From Belnapia sp. (GTDB lineage: Bacteria; Pseudomonadota; Alphaproteobacteria; Acetobacterales; Acetobacteraceae), in contig JAQGIA010000356.1 in assembly GCA_028291445.1 (NCBI GenBank), positions 1 through 8,570 of the forward strand: a stretch of DNA of 8,570 nt, given 5' to 3'. Numbering within the stretch: the first letter of the stretch is position 1; the number at the start of each line of letters is the position of its first letter. The notes below the pieces were generated by a model that was not told the origin of the DNA, searched no databases, and saw nothing but the letters and a program-made list of their open reading frames with translations. This document shows, in pieces, positions 5,342-8,570 of this stretch. The position numbers were made by a program, and so were the translations under genes.

Positions 5342-6700
5342 ATGCGGATGCAGGATGACGATGCGGAGGATCCGGTCGAGGCTGCGGCGCAACTCGCCCG
5401 CAAAGTCGCGTCCGACCTCGATAGCATACTCGTCACGATCTATCCCGACCACGACACCCTGGACACGATCCGGCCCGGTGACGATGACTTGGAAACCGCG
5501 AACGCGGTCGCCAAGGTGGTTGCCGAGACGCTGTTGGAGGAGGGTGTCGAAGTATTCGTCCAGCGCGCCGATCGCGGCGCGTTCCGGCGCTGGCTCGTCG
5601 GACGCGAGGACGGAGCGGAGGTGCGCCGGAGCTGGGTGGACCGCGGACGTCTCCTCCGGGGTGCCGATGCCATGCGTGCACTCGGCATGGCGGCCCCGAC
5701 GCCCGAACCGCCGCCGCGCTTCCCGCCCGCTCCGGGACCTACGGCCGACCGGCTGCTTGCCGCCAACGAGGATCGCGAAAGCGGCGAGTTCGACGCCATG
5801 CTGGGCGCGTTGATCGAAGCGGGCCGCGACGATGTGCTCGACCTCGCGGTGCGGAAAACCCGTGCGCGGCAAAGCGACGAGAATGCAGCCGAGCTATGGG
5901 CGGACATGCTCGCGGCCGCCGGAGGCGCGGCGGTCGGTCCTTCCGGGTGGTCCGAGCTGGTCGCATTGCCGGTCGCACTCGTGCCCGGCAACGTGCCGGA
6001 TGCCGTGGCGCTGGCAGACGGGCTGATCGCCTCCGGTGGCCTCGCCCCGGGGGAGGAATTGCGCATCCTGCCGGGCTGGAGATCGCCCGATGCCGTCGCG
6101 GCCTTGTCGCCCGTGGCCATGCGCCGCGTCATGCTCGATCTCGCAGCCGATCGGGAACCGCGGGACCTGCCGCCGGGCGACACCGATGAGTTGGGTTGCC
6201 GCGGCTTCGGGGTGCTGGTGGGTCTCCAGGTGGATTGGAATATCCCGATCTGGGACGTGATCGAAGCCGAAGGCGGAATGCCCGAGGAGCCGTTCGCGGA
6301 CGACGAGACGCCGGAGGAGCGTCGCCGGGCCCGGGCTCTCGATCGCTGGCGCAGCAGGGTCGCCGCGGAGCATGGGGGCTGCGTGCCCCTGGACCTCGTG
6401 CCACTGGCCGAAGTCGGCAGCGTGATCGCCGACTTCCTGGATGAGGCCGGCGGTCACATGGCAGGGGGCGACAGCATCCGGGAGTTCGTCGAGGCCGCCC
6501 GGCGCGAGGCGGGAGGCTCGGATGTGGTATGTCGTCCTGCCATCATCGGGGATGCCCTGGAGCTCACCATCTACACGGTCGAGGGGCGTTTCCTGGATAG
6601 CCTGACGCTGCCCCCGGACCGGCTGGCCACGAGCGCCGAAGGGATGCTCGGGTTCGTCGGCACCATCGTGCGGCTCGTGCGGGATACGCCGGGTCGTTGA
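5342..6700 (+). CDS. Acidic soluble protein of unrecognised family, 452 aa
   Basis: I do not recognise this family. The protein has no signal peptide and no membrane segment and should be cytoplasmic. It is rich in Asp/Glu, especially at the start (QDDDAEDP). Residues 11-105 form an alternating helix/strand region (AAAQLARKVASDLDSILVTIYP, then GDDDLETANAVAKVVAETLLEEGVEVFVQ). A Pro-rich linker, TPEPPPRFPPAPGPT (about 120-134), separates it from a long helical middle (about 135-270) with Ala/Leu-rich helices that might be repeats. A charged loop (PEEPFADDETPEERRRAR, 314-331) follows, then a C-terminal part ending in strands DALELTIYTVEGRFLDSLTLP (404-424). The ATG at 5342 has GGAGG nine bases upstream (5328-5332); the ATG at 5348 is an alternative, and the open frame back to 5291 lacks support. 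Codon use is typical of the high-GC neighbours, arguing for a real resident gene. It stands alone, converging on kdpE. Confidence 0.75.
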   Translation: MRMQDDDAEDPVEAAAQLARKVASDLDSILVTIYPDHDTLDTIRPGDDDLETANAVAKVVAETLLEEGVEVFVQRADRGAFRRWLVGREDGAEVRRSWVDRGRLLRGADAMRALGMAAPTPEPPPRFPPAPGPTADRLLAANEDRESGEFDAMLGALIEAGRDDVLDLAVRKTRARQSDENAAELWADMLAAAGGAAVGPSGWSELVALPVALVPGNVPDAVALADGLIASGGLAPGEELRILPGWRSPDAVAALSPVAMRRVMLDLAADREPRDLPPGDTDELGCRGFGVLVGLQVDWNIPIWDVIEAEGGMPEEPFADDETPEERRRARALDRWRSRVAAEHGGCVPLDLVPLAEVGSVIADFLDEAGGHMAGGDSIREFVEAARREAGGSDVVCRPAIIGDALELTIYTVEGRFLDSLTLPPDRLATSAEGMLGFVGTIVRLVRDTPGR

Positions 6701-6868
6701 GCCGTTCTCGCGCCGCCGGCTTCGCGCCGCCAGCTTCGCACCGGTGTGGCGCGGTTCCTCGAACGCAAGCGGAGCCAACGGCGCCGGCTCCGCGCAACCC
6801 GTCCGACGCAGCGCCGCCTTCCGCAGCATCGCCGGACGGCTCTTCATCCTGGCAGACCACGAAGCCGT
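6701..6868. other. Intergenic region between convergent genes, with a short tandem repeat
   Basis: No gene is supported between the end of the 452-aa protein gene and kdpE. A 14-bp unit, CGCGCCGCCRGCTT, occurs twice back to back at 6709-6722 and 6723-6736 with one difference. A partial third match (CGCACCGG) follows. The short plus-strand frames here are low-complexity Ala/Pro/Ser readings of GC-rich sequence. Confidence 0.4.
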
Positions 6869-6897
6869 ACCGGCCTTAGGCCGGTTCCCCGAACCGG
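6869..6897 (-). terminator. Overlapping hairpins at the kdpE stop codon, possible terminator
   Basis: Two perfect 7-bp stems overlap: ACCGGCC-TTA-GGCCGGT (6869-6885) and CCGGTTC-CCC-GAACCGG (6881-6897). They share 6881-6885, so only one can form at a time. The kdpE stop codon is the loop of the first. There is no U-tract on either strand, so termination would have to be of a non-canonical type, and the structure may simply reflect GC-rich coding sequence. Confidence 0.25.
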
Positions 6898-7571
6898 TAG
6901 CCGACGCCCGGTTCCGTCCTGATCAATGGCGATGCTTCACCGAGCTTCTGGCGCAGATGCCCGACGTAGACGCGAAGGTATTGCGCATCCTCCGCATGGG
7001 CCGGCCCCCAGACGGCGGACAGCAGCTGCCGGTGGGTGATGACCCGCCCGGGACCGGCCTGTGCCAAAGCCACCAGCAGGTCCCATTCCTTCGGTGTGAG
7101 TCGCAATGCCTCGGCGTCGCCGTCAAGCCGTGCGACACGCCGCACGAGATCCACCTCGAGCGGTCCGATCCGGATCACCGGAACGGGGGCCTCCCGGCCC
7201 GTCGCTGCCGCGGCCCGGCGCAGCGCAGCCCGCATGCGGGCCAGCAGCTCCGCCAGAGCGAAGGGCTTCTCGACGTAATCATCGGCGCCCGCATCGAGCG
7301 CCTGCACCTTGCCCTCCTCCAGGCCGCGCGCGGACAGGATCACGATCGGCACCTGGCTGAAGGCGCGCAGGCGCGGGATCACGGCCTGGCCGTCCATGTC
7401 CGGCAGGCCGAGGTCGAGCACCACCAGTGCCGGGTTCTGGGTTGCGGCAAGCCGCAGCCCTTCCTGGGCGGTAACCGCGCGGAGCGGCTCGAAGCCCGCG
7501 GCCTGCAAGGCGGGGCCCAGGAAACGATGTATCTGCGGCTCGTCGTCGATCACCAGGATGCGCGGGTTCAT
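6876..7571 (-). CDS. kdpE: KdpE response regulator (OmpR/PhoB family)
   Basis: DNA-binding response regulator that, when phosphorylated by KdpD, activates the kdpFABC potassium-uptake ATPase genes. It is 231 aa, the normal length. The receiver domain (1-118) has Asp9/Asp10 in VIDDE, the phospho-acceptor Asp53 in VLDLGLPDMDG, Ser80 in PIVILSAR and Lys102 in VEKPF. A PhoB-type winged-helix domain (about 130-228) follows, with LTPKEWDLLVALA, the GRVITHRQLLSAVWG recognition region and YLRVYVGHLRQKLG, ending in the usual TEPGVGYRF. The text VIDDEPQIHRFL, VWGPAHAEDAQYLRVYVGHLRQK is characteristic of KdpE rather than other OmpR members. The ATG overlaps the kdpD stop as ATGA (7568-7571), implying translational coupling; no separate strong ribosome-binding site is seen. 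The frame extends upstream inside kdpD but homology starts at this Met. Confidence 0.93.
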   Translation of the reverse strand: MNPRILVIDDEPQIHRFLGPALQAAGFEPLRAVTAQEGLRLAATQNPALVVLDLGLPDMDGQAVIPRLRAFSQVPIVILSARGLEEGKVQALDAGADDYVEKPFALAELLARMRAALRRAAAATGREAPVPVIRIGPLEVDLVRRVARLDGDAEALRLTPKEWDLLVALAQAGPGRVITHRQLLSAVWGPAHAEDAQYLRVYVGHLRQKLGEASPLIRTEPGVGYRFGEPA

Positions 7572-8570
7572 GCGGGGAATCGCAAGGTCATGCGGGTGCC
7601 GCGGTCGCCCTGGACCGGACTCTCCGCGGCGATCCGCCCACCCATCGCGCCGGCCAGGCCGCGGCTGATCGCCAGGCCCAGGCCCGAGCCCGCGGCGATA
7701 CGATCGCTCCGGCTCGCCCGGAAGAAGGGATCGAAGATGCGGGGCAGGTCCTTGGCCGGAATGCCGGGGCCGTCGTCCTGGACCCAAAGCAGAATATCGG
7801 GACCGTCGCGCCTTGCGCCGACCTCCACCCGTTCCGCGGATTCCGAATACTTCATCGCATTGTCCAGCAGGTTGCCCAGGATCTGCGCCAGCAATACCGG
7901 GTCCAGGCGCGGCACGGGCAAGTGCGCCGGCAGGCTGCGGACCACATGGCGTCCCGAAGTCCGCTCGATGCGCGCGGCGGCGGTCTCCAGCGCTTCCGCG
8001 ATATCGACCGGTTCGCGTTTCGGCGTGATCTGGCCGGCCTCCATCCGGACCATGTCCAGGATGTTGTTGATGAAACGCGCCATGCGCGCGGTTTCCTCGA
8101 CCACGGTGACCAGCAGATCCGCCCGGGTGGCGGCCGGCAACCGGTCGCCGGCGGATTGCAGCGTCTCGGCCGCACCTCGGATGGCGGTCAGCGGGGTACG
8201 GAGATCATGCCCGAGCGAGGTGAGCAGGGCCGTCCGCAGGGCCTCGGTTTCCGCCCGTGCCGCACCCCGCGCCCGTTCCTCCATCAGCTGCGCCCGCTCG
8301 ATGGCCACCGCGGCCTGATCCAGCAGGGCGGCCAGCAGCCGGTCCCGCTCGCCATCGAGGCCGCTGTCATGCGGTCGCAGCCCGACCAGGCCGACCATGC
8401 CATGCGCGGTCCGCATGGGGTGGAACCGCCAGGCGACCGAGGGCAGGGTATCGGTGCCGGCGCCGGTCCGCCGGCCATGCTCCAGGGCCCAGTGGGCGGC
8501 GGCCATGGCGGCGTCGTCCGGCGCCGCCTCGACCGGCGCCGCGGCGCGCACCACCGGATCGGGCGGCTCG
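7568..8570 (-). CDS. kdpD: KdpD sensor histidine kinase (C-terminal part, cut by the window edge)
   Basis: C-terminal 333 or so residues of the membrane sensor kinase that responds to potassium limitation or turgor and phosphorylates KdpE. Full-length KdpD is about 900 aa; the N-terminal KdpD/USP domains and the four membrane helices lie beyond the right edge. Visible in order are the end of the GAF-like domain with the KdpD-typical GTDTLPS, a linker helix (LLAALLDQAAVAIERAQL), the H-box LLTSLGHDLRTPLTAI with the phospho-His encoded at 8207-8209, the N-box QILGNLLDNAMKYS, the G1 box VQDDGPGIP, the F-box IFDPFFRA and the G2 box GSGLGLAISRGL. All catalytic boxes look intact. The stop codon overlaps the kdpE start by four bases. 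The open frame continues to the window edge, so no start is annotated; a GTG at 8554 is internal. Confidence 0.93.
   Translation of the reverse strand, partial: EPPDPVVRAAAPVEAAPDDAAMAAAHWALEHGRRTGAGTDTLPSVAWRFHPMRTAHGMVGLVGLRPHDSGLDGERDRLLAALLDQAAVAIERAQLMEERARGAARAETEALRTALLTSLGHDLRTPLTAIRGAAETLQSAGDRLPAATRADLLVTVVEETARMARFINNILDMVRMEAGQITPKREPVDIAEALETAAARIERTSGRHVVRSLPAHLPVPRLDPVLLAQILGNLLDNAMKYSESAERVEVGARRDGPDILLWVQDDGPGIPAKDLPRIFDPFFRASRSDRIAAGSGLGLAISRGLAGAMGGRIAAESPVQGDRGTRMTLRFPA

Noticed and set aside
5440..6183. Minus-strand open frame of 247 codons inside the 452-aa gene
   Set aside because: Its Ser/Arg/Pro/Ala-rich composition is typical of an antisense shadow; the plus-strand frame has the ribosome-binding site and a protein-like hydrophobic pattern.
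6744..8318. Long plus-strand open frame (about 524 codons) opposite kdpE and kdpD
   Set aside because: It is antisense to two clearly recognised genes, its translation is Arg/Ser/Pro-rich with no motif, and it arises from the GC bias of the kdp genes.
1..8570. A complete novel defence, secretion or biosynthetic system
   Set aside because: The genes are single, mostly convergent or divergent units of unrelated families; apart from kdpD-kdpE no operon of cooperating genes is visible.

Overview
The window looks like chromosomal DNA of a high-GC proteobacterium, most likely an alphaproteobacterium. By eye most genes are GC-rich with strong third-position G/C bias. The protein families (EamA exporter, TfdA-like dioxygenase, KdpDE, SLT-domain transglycosylase) are typical of that group. 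The assignment is an inference from composition and protein style; no rRNA or taxonomic marker is present.

Left part (1-2955): a DMT/EamA-type membrane exporter on the plus strand converges, with a 15-bp gap, on a minus-strand alpha/beta-hydrolase lipoprotein. The hydrolase diverges from a plus-strand Fe(II)/2-oxoglutarate dioxygenase closely resembling TfdA. The shared 208-bp region between them holds a good minus-strand promoter candidate. It also holds, just before the dioxygenase ribosome-binding site, three tandem copies of a short GC-rich hairpin.

Middle part (2956-4734): a visibly less GC-rich, gene-poor stretch. It contains a broken remnant of an IS481-type transposase on the minus strand, about 370 bp with no supportable gene, one secreted SLT-domain lytic transglycosylase, and a perfect 44-bp palindrome between convergent genes. 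This part looks like an accessory insertion site.

Right part (4735-8570): a small secreted NTF2-like (DUF4440/SnoaL type) protein on the minus strand diverges from a 452-aa acidic soluble protein of unrecognised family on the plus strand. That gene converges on the 3' end of a minus-strand kdpD-kdpE pair. KdpD (sensor kinase) runs off the right edge and overlaps kdpE (response regulator) by 4 bp. The kdpABC structural genes would be expected just beyond the right edge, upstream on the minus strand.

No convincing defence, secretion or biosynthetic system is visible. The items most worth a second look are the triple-hairpin leader, the 44-bp palindrome, the unrecognised 452-aa protein and the mobile-element scar.
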